Shown here in pieces: positions 1-11,198 of a stretch of DNA of 64,000 nucleotides. The position numbers and the translations under genes were made by a program. The DNA is from Sanderia malayensis (Eukaryota; Cnidaria; Scyphozoa; Semaeostomeae; Pelagiidae): positions 2,728,001-2,792,000 of the forward strand of contig RQOL01000660.1 in NCBI GenBank assembly GCA_013076295.1, in the 5' to 3' direction. Under the pieces are notes generated by a model. It saw only the letters and a list, made by a program, of their open reading frames with translations, searched no databases and was not told the origin of the DNA. Numbering within the stretch: position 1 is the first letter of the stretch; each line of letters opens with the position of its first letter.

Positions 1-3000
1 CATGAATATTTTTTCTGTCGCTCTAACGCTTTCCGAACAATCGTTATGATACATAAGACCATAAATAATAATACCATGATACAATTTAATCACAACACTT
101 GACTCTTGCGAGTATTTTTACATAGTAAAAGCAGGTTGCACTATTAAGATATAGCTTGCGTTTCATTTTCAACTTATTCTTTTCTCTTGAATTCGCTTGC
201 AAAAACACCTGTATTTTATTGTCATGCATTTGCATAGTGTCACCTAGAAGATTCTTGCCACTAGAACATTCTCTATAGCAGAAAACAAGTTGCCGAGGTG
301 ACCAGTTGCACCTGCTAGTATGAACTAGAAGTATAATGTGTATTTTTGTCAATGGGTCAATTGGTGTGTGTGCTTCATTCATATTTTCAATTTACTATCT
401 CCATGCTTCGTCGTCACTGATTGGTCGCAAGAAGAGCCCATACCTTATCAGCCTTCGGGCGTCAAAATTGCAACCCTCAATGTTTTTACGTTCCTCGTCG
501 CTAATGTTTTCGGAGCATTTGTTGACGGCTCTAGGGCTTTCGTAATTGAACGAAAAGCAATTTTAACGATGATTAACAAGCAACCGAGATCAGGGTTTGT
601 CTTTGGACGCAAGGCCCTGCTTTGGTCTGATTCTCCTATTTTCTATCCTATATTCCCCTATACTGCATTTCTTATCGGTGAAAAGAGTTTGTTGTTTCTT
701 GTTAGCATATTAGTTGATGTGCAGTTTGGATGTGGATAGGCGAAGCTTGCGTCCACATACTGCATAGCTCAGCAGAAATAATATTCCTGTTTGGTTTGCT
801 AAGCTGCACGAATGTTAAAACTGGTTTGCGACATGTTTCTCTAACTGGAGGAGGAGTGCATTAGAATAATGTCATAAATTTCTTTCATTGAGCTAGTTTG
901 GATTAATTTAAGGCGTGGTTGGGTTTGGAACTCATTTTGCATGATTTGAAATCCAAGGTTTTGCGTCAGTATGTTTGAGTTGCTCGAGAATGGACAGCAA
1001 TTCTTTTATTCTACATTTTAAGCTTTGTGGCTTATCGACATCAACCTTTTCAATCCACGAATCATCGAAGAAGATTTTCTAGAATTTGTTTAATTGAAAG
1101 AAGAGCATTTATATTCAATTCTTTTAATGAAACTATGAATGTTTCATTGCGAGCAAACGTCAACCAATAAAAACTTTGTGCGTTTAATTCTCTAGAAAAA
1201 CCGTTGAATATTAATTACTATATTTTTAGTTGTGAAGCTGTGAGAGAGAGATTCTCATCAATGAAGATTATTTCATGAATAACAACAAGCATTCTATGAT
1301 TTTCCCAGCTGCACATGGCCATCTTGTCTGCAACTTCGCCCACACAAACAATCTTCTTCCAAATTTTGCTTGCACCTGCAACACACACCACAGAAGGGGG
1401 GTTCGGTTAGCAGGCTAAAACTGAATTGAGTTGAACTATAACAGGTTCTTGTCTTATCTTCGCTTCTCTTCGCCAGTTTTTAGAAGTGTGCGTTTCTATG
1501 CGCGGTGTATCGGGCCTAATTCGTTTTCCATGCTTCACACACAACAACGTTATTCACTCGCGTTGTTTTTAACATACATGCGCCTCGCCCTCCCAGCCCC
1601 CCGTTTTTTTCTAATGGAGCCCTTTCACTGTTATCAGTCAATGGAAACCATTCTTATCACGAAAAGTGTGTCCGAAACCTGAGAAAATCCAATTTATTTT
1701 AACTTTCTTTAAAACTATGCATCAGATTATCTGCCCGTGATTTAATTTTCGGGAAAACTACTAGTTATTTGCCGAATAAGCAAGTCTATTCGATCGACTT
1801 TATTTGTTTAATCTCGATTCCATTGTGGCTGGCCTCGTGTGTGCTTAGAGATTTGTATGACGTAATGAATCTACCCTATTGCGAAATTCAGGACTCTCTG
1901 ATGGGAATGCCATGACAACAACATGAAGAGTATGGCTGCATGTGATATCAATTTTCAATTCAATTTCATAATAATGACATGCTACATATATACAGAGCGT
2001 CGTCATGAATAAATACAAACTACCAAGCAAAACGAACTAAAACAACTAATAAACATAACATCGATGTAAACTAAGAAAACAACATAACATCGATAAAAAG
2101 TATAACACGACCTACACAACATATCGTGTAGGTCGTGTTCCCTACCACTCAGGAGAGAGGCAAATTAGCAATATCAGGGTTTGGCCATAATGAGACCATG
2201 AGTATATGGGAGTCTCAATATTCGAAGAGTGTTATTTACCATGAGGATAATAACTACAGCGATTTCAGAAATAAATAATCGATTTATTTCTAAATATGGT
2301 GTTATTACTGCTAATTCCGTTCTGTATTAGCACGCATTAAGTTGATTTTATCACCATGTTTAGGGATGATTCTGATAAGGCCACGATGGCCTAGTAATTT
2401 AGTGATTGTAAAGTGGTCTTGGGTGTTGGTTTATGATTTCCTGGGTGAACAAGGCAGCTGTTTGGCATTTAATTCAAATGGAACAGCCATTCTTTATCAT
2501 TTAGTCTCAGCATAATTGTTTCTCGCTGAATGAGGACACGGAAACTCAATAGACCGATCGTTTCAGCAATAACATTTATTTTCGGTTCTCAAATATACTC
2601 AAACCTACGTCAGTTGAACATATTTTTGCATTTAAATGTTTCTTAGCTGTGAAAATGTTTACAAGGTGAACAAAATACCAGCAAAATAACCCAAAATGTG
2701 GTTTCACAAATCAGTATTTCGCACTTTACTCTCACAGGTTCATATTTAATAAGGTGATTGCATTTGAGATTCAGTTCATCCAATCAGCATCTGTATTTCT
2801 ACTGACGTCATAGTAATATTTGTTCTGATTGGTTAATATTGGTTGTAACCGGACGAGTTTGTTATGGCTTGTTGCAAGCAACTTGTTCAGCAATGTTTTA
2901 AGTTCTGCGCCAGCAAAGATAATTGAAATCATTTTCTGAATAGTTGGAATTTTGCAAGGAGACAAGGAAGCCCAAATGTTTAAGCATGCAGATGATGACA

Positions 3001-3382
3001 AAAACAATACAAATATTCTGTTGATCATTTAAATATTCTGATGCTCTAGATTTACAATTACTTATACTTATTTATTAATCATGAACATTTCACTGCAATC
3101 TCTAAACAAAACAAAACAAAATGTATAAAATATTGTTAACATACACAAGTGAAACAAAACTTTCAATTTGATATAAGGCAACAAAACAAATTTTACAGAC
3201 CAAGCAATCAGCTGCTTAAGTGCATGTATATTTTAAAAATAAATCCAAAACAAAACGCAAATAATGAACATTATAAAGAACATTAGTCCTTGTGTCGTTA
3301 AAGTCAAACAAAATATAAACAATTATATAGATTTACAGTAAAATGTATGCAAACAAGCAGTTCAAGTCTTTAGCTTATTTCA
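1..3382. other. Intergenic region without a convincing gene
   Basis: I see no exon here that I can tie to a known family. The one coding-like patch is on the minus strand at about 395-536: an open frame ending in a TAG stop at 395-397, preceded by a possible AG acceptor near 537. It is richer in charged residues and in GC than its surroundings, so it could be the last exon of a gene whose other exons lie outside the window. The opposite frame over the same bases is also open, so coding status is unresolved. The rest is AT-rich sequence with short chance ORFs. Confidence 0.4.
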
Positions 3383-3428
3383 CATATATATCCACATTTA
3401 TATATATATATTTATTATATATATATAC
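3383..3428. repeat. TA-rich microsatellite
   Basis: Alternating TA/AT dinucleotides, interrupted by a few other bases, run through this stretch. It lies about 370 bp beyond the stop codon of the Bcl-2 family gene. No function is implied. Confidence 0.8.
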
Positions 3429-3801
3429 TTGTGTGCGTGTGTGAATATTATTATATTATTCACAATCTTCTTTTTCTTCTGTGTAATGTTTCATCTGCCA
3501 TCTTCTGATGGCAGAGAGCTGATTGGTTTGGCCCTGGCAGGGCAGGGGGGGTGTTATTTGTATTTGGGGGGTGCATGGGTAATTTTCCAAATTGTCATGA
3601 CCAATTTCAAATCCCTATTTTCAAAATTCTGCATTACTATTGTATGATACAAATAAATTTGAGCATTATCCAATGCATAATGCTAATTCTGCAGATTGGA
3701 AAATTTCAGTTAAAACATCTTTTTGAGCTTCCAGGTTTGGTTTTCTGTATTGTTGTTATGAGTAGGAATTTGAAATGGCATGACAAGAAAGAAGTTCCTC
3801 C

Positions 3802-5438
3802 TTAACTCTTGATGTAAAGGGCTGCTGCTATTGTACCAAGGCCCACTGTGGTTGCCAGTAGGCCCTGAAACCATAGTTTCTGATCGTCTTTTGTATCTTT
3901 GAACTGTTCAATGAATCCATTCTGAAAGGCAATGACACATAAGTTAAATAATTGATTAATGCAGGGTTCAATCAAACTCAGAATACTAACGCGGCAAGGG
4001 AAATAACTGCCGAACTTTCAATTTGCATCAGGACAAAAATATCCTGGGAAGCATTGCCGGTTGTGCCATTGAGGGAGGGCAAAATGAGAAAAAAGACTTT
4101 TGCATATTTCAGATGTTTTGGTTAGCCGCAGCTGTGTTCATTCAAAAACATTATTATTGCAATGGTGGGAATTTTTGAAATTTCCTTCACGAAATGAAAG
4201 TTCTCCTCATAACATTTCTCAAACATGTTTGATAAAACGCAGACATCTAGCGGTGGTTTTCATAAACAATTTCAACAAGAACTTTGCGAATTTCATTTTC
4301 TTTCGTCCTAATATCAACCTAATTTTCTGATAAAATAATAATTTAAGCTCAAACATTATACTAATAACACAAAGATTATATTGGTAAATATCGGGATATT
4401 TTACCCAAGATCTTGTCGTCAACAAAATAGATAAGAACCTGCAAACTCATGAATAACGACTAGACACGCTCTCAGGGGAAGGCTCCTCATTTCTCCCCAG
4501 GCAGAACACGCGATTTTGTCAAAACAAAACTAAACTAAACGCACCCCATGTGAAAACAAAAAATTTGGAGCATTTCCACGATTTCCTTCTGTTTCGGTCA
4601 GAAGGGATCACGAGAAATAATATGAAAGAAGTTCAATGTTTTATTTGAAAGGAGTGTTGTTACCAAGCACGACTCGATCCGACCCGCCCAACTTCTGTTT
4701 TCGAAACTCCTCTTTTTCGCTGGACTCAAATCTCTTGAAAAATATAGAAAATATTCTTCGCGCGCTCTATTTGTGATTTTTTAATTTCCATATTCTTGTT
4801 ATGATGTATACTTTAGCGTGGTTAACTTAAAAATGTAATAAAGTTGAAAAAACACGAAATAAACGCCCACAACTTTTCGCCCTCTGCCCGATGAGAAAAT
4901 TTCAAAATTGCTTTGACATTTCATCATCAAAATTGTGTTTCAGAGTTGAATTTTGTGGGTGAAATTTTCAACTTACCCATCCTCGACCCGTCTCTTTAAT
5001 CCATAATTGTTTTTTCGCAACGAAATTTCCAACCCAATTTACAATTTTATCGTCCATATTTTCCATCTTCGATAATTTGCAGTGAATTGCAAGTTTGCCC
5101 GCAAATGTATAAAGAACAACCAAGCGTCCCCAGTTAATAGAACCATCACAAAATATTTCATCAGCGATTTCGGCAAATGTCTTGTGAGCATTAGTCGCAG
5201 TCACATTTAGTCTATTACACATACTTTTCAGTAACATCTCATGTTTAAGTTCAATTTCTTGACTCAACTTCAAAACAATTTCTGTTTCTTTTCGAATGGA
5301 AGTTTTCAACGGCCTCCCGACCTTTGTATAAACGAATTCTCTGGCTATTTCTTTCGCAATTTTCGCTTCTGGTGAACCAGAGTTTTGATATGTATCAGAA
5401 GAAAATACCTCTTTACTTGGTCGCATAATATCCGTCAT
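3802..5438 (-). CDS. Bcl-2 family apoptosis regulator (Mcl-1/Bcl-2-like)
   Basis: Two coding exons (5438-4977 and 3921-3802) joined in phase 0 across a GTAAGT/CAG intron give 193 residues. The start is the first ATG of the open frame. Bcl-2 proteins are alpha-helical regulators of mitochondrial outer-membrane permeability that act on the outer mitochondrial or ER membrane. Visible features are a BH1 motif (DGSINWGRLVVL), a BH2 motif split by the intron (WIKETGRGW then NGFIEQF) and a C-terminal hydrophobic anchor (GLLATTVGLGTIAAALYIKS). An intron right after the BH2 tryptophan is a classic position in this family. The candidate BH3 helix (VLKLSQEIELKHE) aligns to the Mcl-1 BH3 but has Ser-Gln where Gly-Asp is usual. 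Whether it is pro- or anti-apoptotic cannot be read from sequence; the overall pattern is nearest to multidomain pro-survival members. Confidence 0.9.
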
Positions 5439-5589
5439 TTTTACGTTGTAGTTCTTGTTTTCTTGTAGTTCTTGTCTTGTTATAGTTCGAGTTTTTAAAG
5501 CAAATTTCACAACACCTCTTGATTTCTGCCTCAATCAAACACAGACTGGCAGGCGCCGAAGTCTCCTGTTAATACAATCTCCTCGTTGA

Positions 5590-5630
5590 ATCTGATTGGT
5601 TGGTTTTGTTGTCTCTTGTCACGTGATTCA
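5590..5630 (-). promoter_or_regulatory. Candidate promoter elements of the Bcl-2 family gene
   Basis: About 155-190 bp upstream of the ATG there is a CCAAT box in gene orientation (complement of gattgg at 5594-5599) and a palindromic E-box CACGTG at 5620-5625. Position and motifs suit a TATA-less animal promoter. This is motif spotting only; the transcription start is unknown. Confidence 0.3.
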
Positions 5631-5639
5631 GCTTGTATG

Positions 5640-8600
5640 GGGTTTCACTGACAACTTTCTGCTTTTCGTCAACGAAAAATCGAGTTCTCTTCCTTCTCAA
5701 AACAACTTTATTTCTGTTTATATTTTCAGAAACCAGCGAAATTTATAACCGTCGATGAACTACAGATATTTCCCTCAGATTTTAAGGGAAAGTTCTGAAT
5801 CCCAGCTCGGGAAAATATCTGAATTTGTTTCTTATTCCGTATATGGTTTTGTCCCGATCGGTTTCCCCGAAACTGGAAGCCGAAGATGAAAGTATAAATC
5901 GTTTCTTTTGGATTCAGTTGTAATTTTCGGACTTTTATTTATTTCTTCAACTTCGGAAGCTTTCAGAAGCATTACCTCACTTTCTTTAGTCTTTTTTGGG
6001 CAAGTAAAACAGAATTTCCGGCGACAGAATTTACCCGAACTATCTCGAACGATCTCGTTCTTCGGTCTTCGTTATTTTTAGAATTGACGTCGGATTAATG
6101 AGGCAATTATTCGTGACGTCAAAGAGTGCGAATTTACGTCGGATGTCGGTGAATAGTAATCCCGAATGAATGCCCGAATAAACTGTTTTGTATAGCAATT
6201 GCGCATGTGTATTATACTGGCTAACAACACCCCCTCTCTGTAACATGTTTTATGCATTCAAATATTCAAATATGGTATTCTTTTAGTGTGGCCTAGTCAC
6301 TATGACTTAATTGACATTAAATTATAACAATGCGGGAGCACATAGTGAGGGTACATATGCACTTGTAAGGTATTTATTTATATATTTTTGATATTTTTGT
6401 ATTGCACGTCCTTTGGGTCTGAGAAAGATCTTGCATTGTACCTCAACATTTCATGACTCATGAAATGATGGCACAAAGTGACAGTGACACAAAAATGTGA
6501 CGCATAATATACGAATATTTTATGACGATACACAAGTCAATAAAGACGTGATAGTTTCATCATCTATTTAATTCAGGTTTTCTTTACGTTTATGTGAATT
6601 GCGTCAGAATTCTTTACGTGTATATTACGAATAGCATTTGGAGTTGGACGGTAACCAGTTTTATTTCCTGTATGGCTTCGTGCCATTTTTCACATTTTCG
6701 CACTCATATTAAAACTGACAGGATATCCAAACAATTTTTGATGAATATCTGGTTTCATATTATCCTAAACAACTTTCCTAAAAGTAAGTGTCTTATTTAA
6801 CCAGGAAGAATATCGATTCATCAGTCCAACAAAATCTATCACATCCACCACACCTTTTCGCGACAGCGTTTCTGCTTGTGTTCCGATTTTTTGTCCCACT
6901 TATTGAGTAATTTTTGGATTTGGAACCTGACGAGCTTGCTGTACAGAAGAATTTTCTCACACGTCCCGGTTCAGCCAATCACGTTGTGTTATTTAATTTC
7001 GTCATCAAAATACTGAAAGCTGATTGGTTGCCCTCGAGTGAATTTAAATTGCAATGCTAAAACATCATACCATACCATCATGAAGGACAAAAACTTGAGG
7101 CTGTATTTGTCATGGTCCAGCACATTTTTTGATTTCCAGGACACGGTGTGTTTATTTTTAATGAAACTCATACTGAAAATCGACATGAAAGTAAAGATAC
7201 ATGAAAGTAAGAATGAAACTGAGACAAATGTTTATTGTTGGTGACTTGAAAAAGAAACATGCAATTTTTGAAGAATCGCATCATGTCTTGTTGTTGAATG
7301 ATTTGTTTGTGATAAATAGCGCGTGTTTGCTAGCGTGTAGCATTTTATTATTTTCGTTTTCTATGTCATGGTCCGGAAATGGGACATGCTAAAGTTCATG
7401 ATTACTTGAATAATATGATGTATAGTAGGCACGCATTTTGGCCTAGTTGCATTCTGAACCATCCTAGAAATAACTGGACCTTGAGGACACAGAAAGTCAT
7501 ATGTTTAAAACGCGTTGGGTCAAACGCCATTATCCTAAAGGAACATTGGACTTTCCATGTTTTTCATGTCTCATTCTTACATATTACTGTCTCATTCATT
7601 TTCACATTGTCCTTTATTCATTGAACAGAGGTTGGCAGTTTTCGAGCATGTGTTTCTCAACATGAAGTGAACTTAAACCGATAACATAATCTTTAACCCT
7701 TTGGTGAAAACTTATCAACCAAACATAATTCATTGATTTCTGAAAAGATCGTGTGTCTGTGAAGAAAGTTTTTCTTGCTTTTCCGTCATTAGGAAAGCCA
7801 AAAAACCGTACGCGGTTTCGTGGTCTCAGAAATTAAATACTCTTGTACGCAAGAACATATTTCGTACCTTTTCTTATGTCAAATTAAATGCTATATTTTT
7901 CTCATTAAAGTCAACCCTCAAAGGAATGAAGTTGGAGAAGTTTTGCTACAACAATTAGTGCATTGTTCACTTACATTTATAACCAATCAGATTGCAGAAT
8001 TTCTATCAGGTGATTAAAATATAGAATTTTGATTGGATAAGATGTTGATGAATGAAATTGAAATGTGAGGGTCTGTTGGTTGTCAAGTGACATTTCTCTT
8101 AATTCCCATGACCTATCTTGATTTATCTGTCATAGAAATAAATATTTAAGTATTTCCAATGAGCTTAGCTCATATTTTCATGGGATAAACATTCATGTTT
8201 TCAATTTGATAAACATGTGACGTAGCTGGGAAATTTATCGATAACTGTGTTAATAATTAATTTGGTAAATAATTGAGAATAAGTAGTTAATAATTTAGTA
8301 TTTACAGGGATGTTTTCTTGTGGAACTGCTTTTAGCAAGTTTATAACTTTAGCCTTTGTAGGTTCCTGTAAACTTTATGTTGGAAATGCTGTCGTATTTA
8401 AAAATTTCTTGAAGTTAAAACCTTCACCTTTACCCAAATTCGGAAATATGTTTATCTCTGTCGCCCTGTCCCTCCTTCATTTAATAACAGAACATCGAAA
8501 ATAGTCATCTGTTTTAAGGTTTCTCAAACAGATGACGTTTTGCCCAGATTTTCATATTAGCCGTGGGAAATTTCATTTGTATGAATAGCGATGCCTTAGA

Positions 8601-9330
8601 ATTCACCAGCAGATATCCATGTGATACTATCACAAAGTCATAAACATGAGTAAACTCACAGAGCACTCATTTTTTTATTGATACTGTCTTTATATTTATA
8701 CTTTACATTTAACTTCATTATTCTTTAGTGTGTTTGTTTTGAAATATAAAGTGAGTTTAGGCATTTTTGTTCATAAAAACAGTCTGCAAGAAGCCAATAC
8801 TCTGCATTACTCGAAGCAACAAATTTTTATTTCTTCATTTAATATTTTGGTCAAATGATGCCCTTGTGATTGTTTCATTGGTTGTTTTGTCCAAGAGGTA
8901 TTTTTGAGAAACAGGTTGAAAACGTCCTAAGAAACTTGCGTTTTGAAATGTTCTTGGCTTGCACTCATTGTCGATATTTGTTTTTATAAACAAAATGGGC
9001 CTCGTAAATGTTGTATTTACCTCATAAATAAAATTAGCTGCAATTTGAAAACGAAACTGGAAATGAACGAGGAAATGATACTAGCTGCATTTGGTACTTC
9101 TTGGAACTTAATAGGACTGTTTCTACAGCATTGTCAATCACATTTCTTTCATTGTTTGAAAGTGAAATGGGATTAAGAAATAAACAGAGAAAGGAAGACG
9201 TAATGCCTCTTTATGATCCACTGTGTCAATAGAAACTAGCATATTTTATGACAAACGATTATTTGTGAAAATGTATACGACTCTGTTTTGCTGTTGTGAC
9301 TGACATCATCAATAAACAATTATATTTAGA
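5640..9330. other. Intergenic region, nothing recognised
   Basis: About 3.7 kb of AT-rich sequence. The open frames are short, often lack an ATG and show no domain I know. One minus-strand frame at about 6793-6978 contains a short Cys-rich run (KRCGGCDRFC) that superficially resembles the start of a CXXC zinc finger. The second half of such a domain is absent nearby, so I do not call it a gene. Confidence 0.4.
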
Positions 9331-9419
9331 GCCAATTGGCATTTTGAGATGTTTCAGGTTCAAACCCAGATACCAACAAATTGGTTTTAGCCATTTCATA
9401 ATAAATTAAATTGGCGGGA

Positions 9420-9720
9420 AAGAATACAAGAGAGGCTTGCGTCTCTTTGATCGTCAGTTGCGTTGGCTTAGTGGTATTCCAACTGAGTGGCCACCGAGGG
9501 TTCTGCAGTTCAAATCCAGACACCTCCACTTTGACTTTTGATTATTTTCACTCCAATCGAAATGGTAGTAAAGAATAAGAGTGATACTTGCATGATTTTT
9601 ATCGTCGGTTGCCGTGGCGTGGAGGTAGGGGTAGTAACGCAAGGGGTGGTAACCGACCAGGTAAGTGGTTCGAGACCAGATGAAGGCAAAAAATTGTAAT
9701 TACCTTTATCTGGTCTCGCA
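9420..9720 (+). mobile_element. tRNA-derived SINE copies (two adjacent)
   Basis: Two tRNA-like heads lie in tandem. The first, about 9440-9545, has an A-box-like segment (ttggcttagtgg) and a B-box-like segment (cagttcaaatcc). The second, about 9600-9705, carries ggttcgagacc as B box. Related units in reverse orientation follow at 10.2-10.6 kb and share the flanking words, so this is a dispersed repeat family and not functional tRNA genes: no intact cloverleaf forms. Confidence 0.6.
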
Positions 9721-9824
9721 ACAGTAATTTGATAAGCTAACATATAACACAAGAGCACCAGGTTACAGCTATAAGTGATAGTAGATAAAGTAGATAGTAA
9801 CATAATTGTAATTCATAGATTTAC

Positions 9825-10100
9825 AGTTGCGCATAGCTAAGGGGACATCGCGCAAATGGGAATAACCAGTAACGGGACATCGCGCAAATGGCTATGACTA
9901 GTAAGGGGACATACGCTCGCGCGTGAAAAACTAAGGGGAGGCGGATCAACTTTTTGTTACAAGAAAACACCTCTAGAGAAAACGCAAAGCGAATTTATCT
10001 CCCCCTTGTTTTTCCTCGAATCGCGCGATGTCCCCCACGGACTTTTACCAGGCGTGCGCAATGCCCCCCTAGTTTTCAACCAATCGCGCAATGCATTTGC
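9825..10100. repeat. Foldback element with repeated gggacatcgcgc words
   Basis: The left part repeats a unit around gggacatcgcgcaaatgg three times. The right part carries the complementary words (cgcgcgatgtccccc, gcgcaatgcccccc), giving an imperfect inverted repeat around a central spacer near 9950. The composition is much more GC-rich than the flanks. It is probably a non-autonomous DNA element or satellite-like foldback; I see no coding capacity. Confidence 0.5.
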
Positions 10101-10224
10101 CACCATTCATGCTTGTACTTTACCTGCTGTATGATTGAAGTCATGATACATGATTATAAACGAGATTAATTAATAATATTTCATAATTATACTTACAGTT
10201 ACACTCACCTGTTTGTAACTTTAC

Positions 10225-10600
10225 ATGTCTTCAGCTGGTCTCGAACCACTTACCTGGTCAGTGCACACCCCGTAGTTCTACCACTACACTACTGCACCTG
10301 ACGATTGAAGTGATGCAAGTTCGGGCCCTTATTATTTTTCTATGGCTCAATTTGATTGAAAATGATCAAAAGTCAAGGTGGAGGTGTCTGGATTTGAACT
10401 GCAGACCTCTCGGTCGCCACTCACTTGAAATACCACTAAGCCAATGCAAGTGACGATTGAAGAGATGCAAGTTTGGGCCCTAATTATTTTTCTATGGTTC
10501 AATTTGATTGAAAATGATCAAAAGTCAATGTGGAGGTGCCTGGATTTGAACCGCAGATCTTTCGGTTGGTATTATGTTTCACTACCATCAAACTAATGTA
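10225..10600 (-). mobile_element. tRNA-derived SINE copies, reverse orientation
   Basis: Three SINE-like units on the minus strand have the same B-box-like segments as the plus-strand copies at 9.4-9.7 kb (complement of ggtctcgaacc near 10240, and of gatttgaactgc near 10395 and 10540). The units at about 10320-10460 and 10480-10600 are close duplicates of each other. With the plus-strand copies they flank the foldback element in opposite orientations. Confidence 0.6.
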
Positions 10601-11198
10601 GCGATGGCTAAAGAGAAATATATTGGTAATGTTCAATTTTATCTAATTTTATTAAAAAAAAACAAAATTTTGTATCTTGTAACTAAAAATCTTATTTACA
10701 ATTTTAAAAGAAGAGGATTGGTCTAGCTTTACAAAGGTGGTGAACACAATTATCGAAACACGCTTTCGAAGCATTGTTTAGTTTCGTAAATATAGCATAT
10801 CATTCTATATAACTTAACTCCATTAACTAATAATAGAAAATGCATCTTTTATTAATGCTTACTTCTTACAAGATGTACAAAAATAGACCCAAGTCGACTC
10901 ATATGAGACATGGTTTAAAAACAAACCTACAATAAAGGTGCAAGCCTAATATAGGTCCTTTTCCTTTAAAAAACAATATTTCTCTTCATTTAGATTGCAA
11001 ATATTCTGTTGTGAGCTCGGGAGAGCAAGCACGAAGATGGAACTTGCGTTCATTCGGTCTCATCTTAGAGAATTTAAAAAAAAATCTATTTACATTCATT
11101 CCCCAGAAACAGTCTTCCATAACAGTGAAACACCATATCAGTTGTAATACGCATTCGGACCATATGGTCTGCCACTTGTAATTACAACTTACTAACAT

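Noticed and set aside
6793..6978. CXXC zinc-finger exon suggested by KRCGGCDRFC
   Set aside because: Only the first Cys cluster is present, no ATG starts the frame and no matching second half or splice donor is convincing nearby.
9600..9720. A true tRNA gene at 9.6 kb
   Set aside because: Only A- and B-box-like words are present; acceptor and anticodon stems do not form and related copies nearby show a SINE family.
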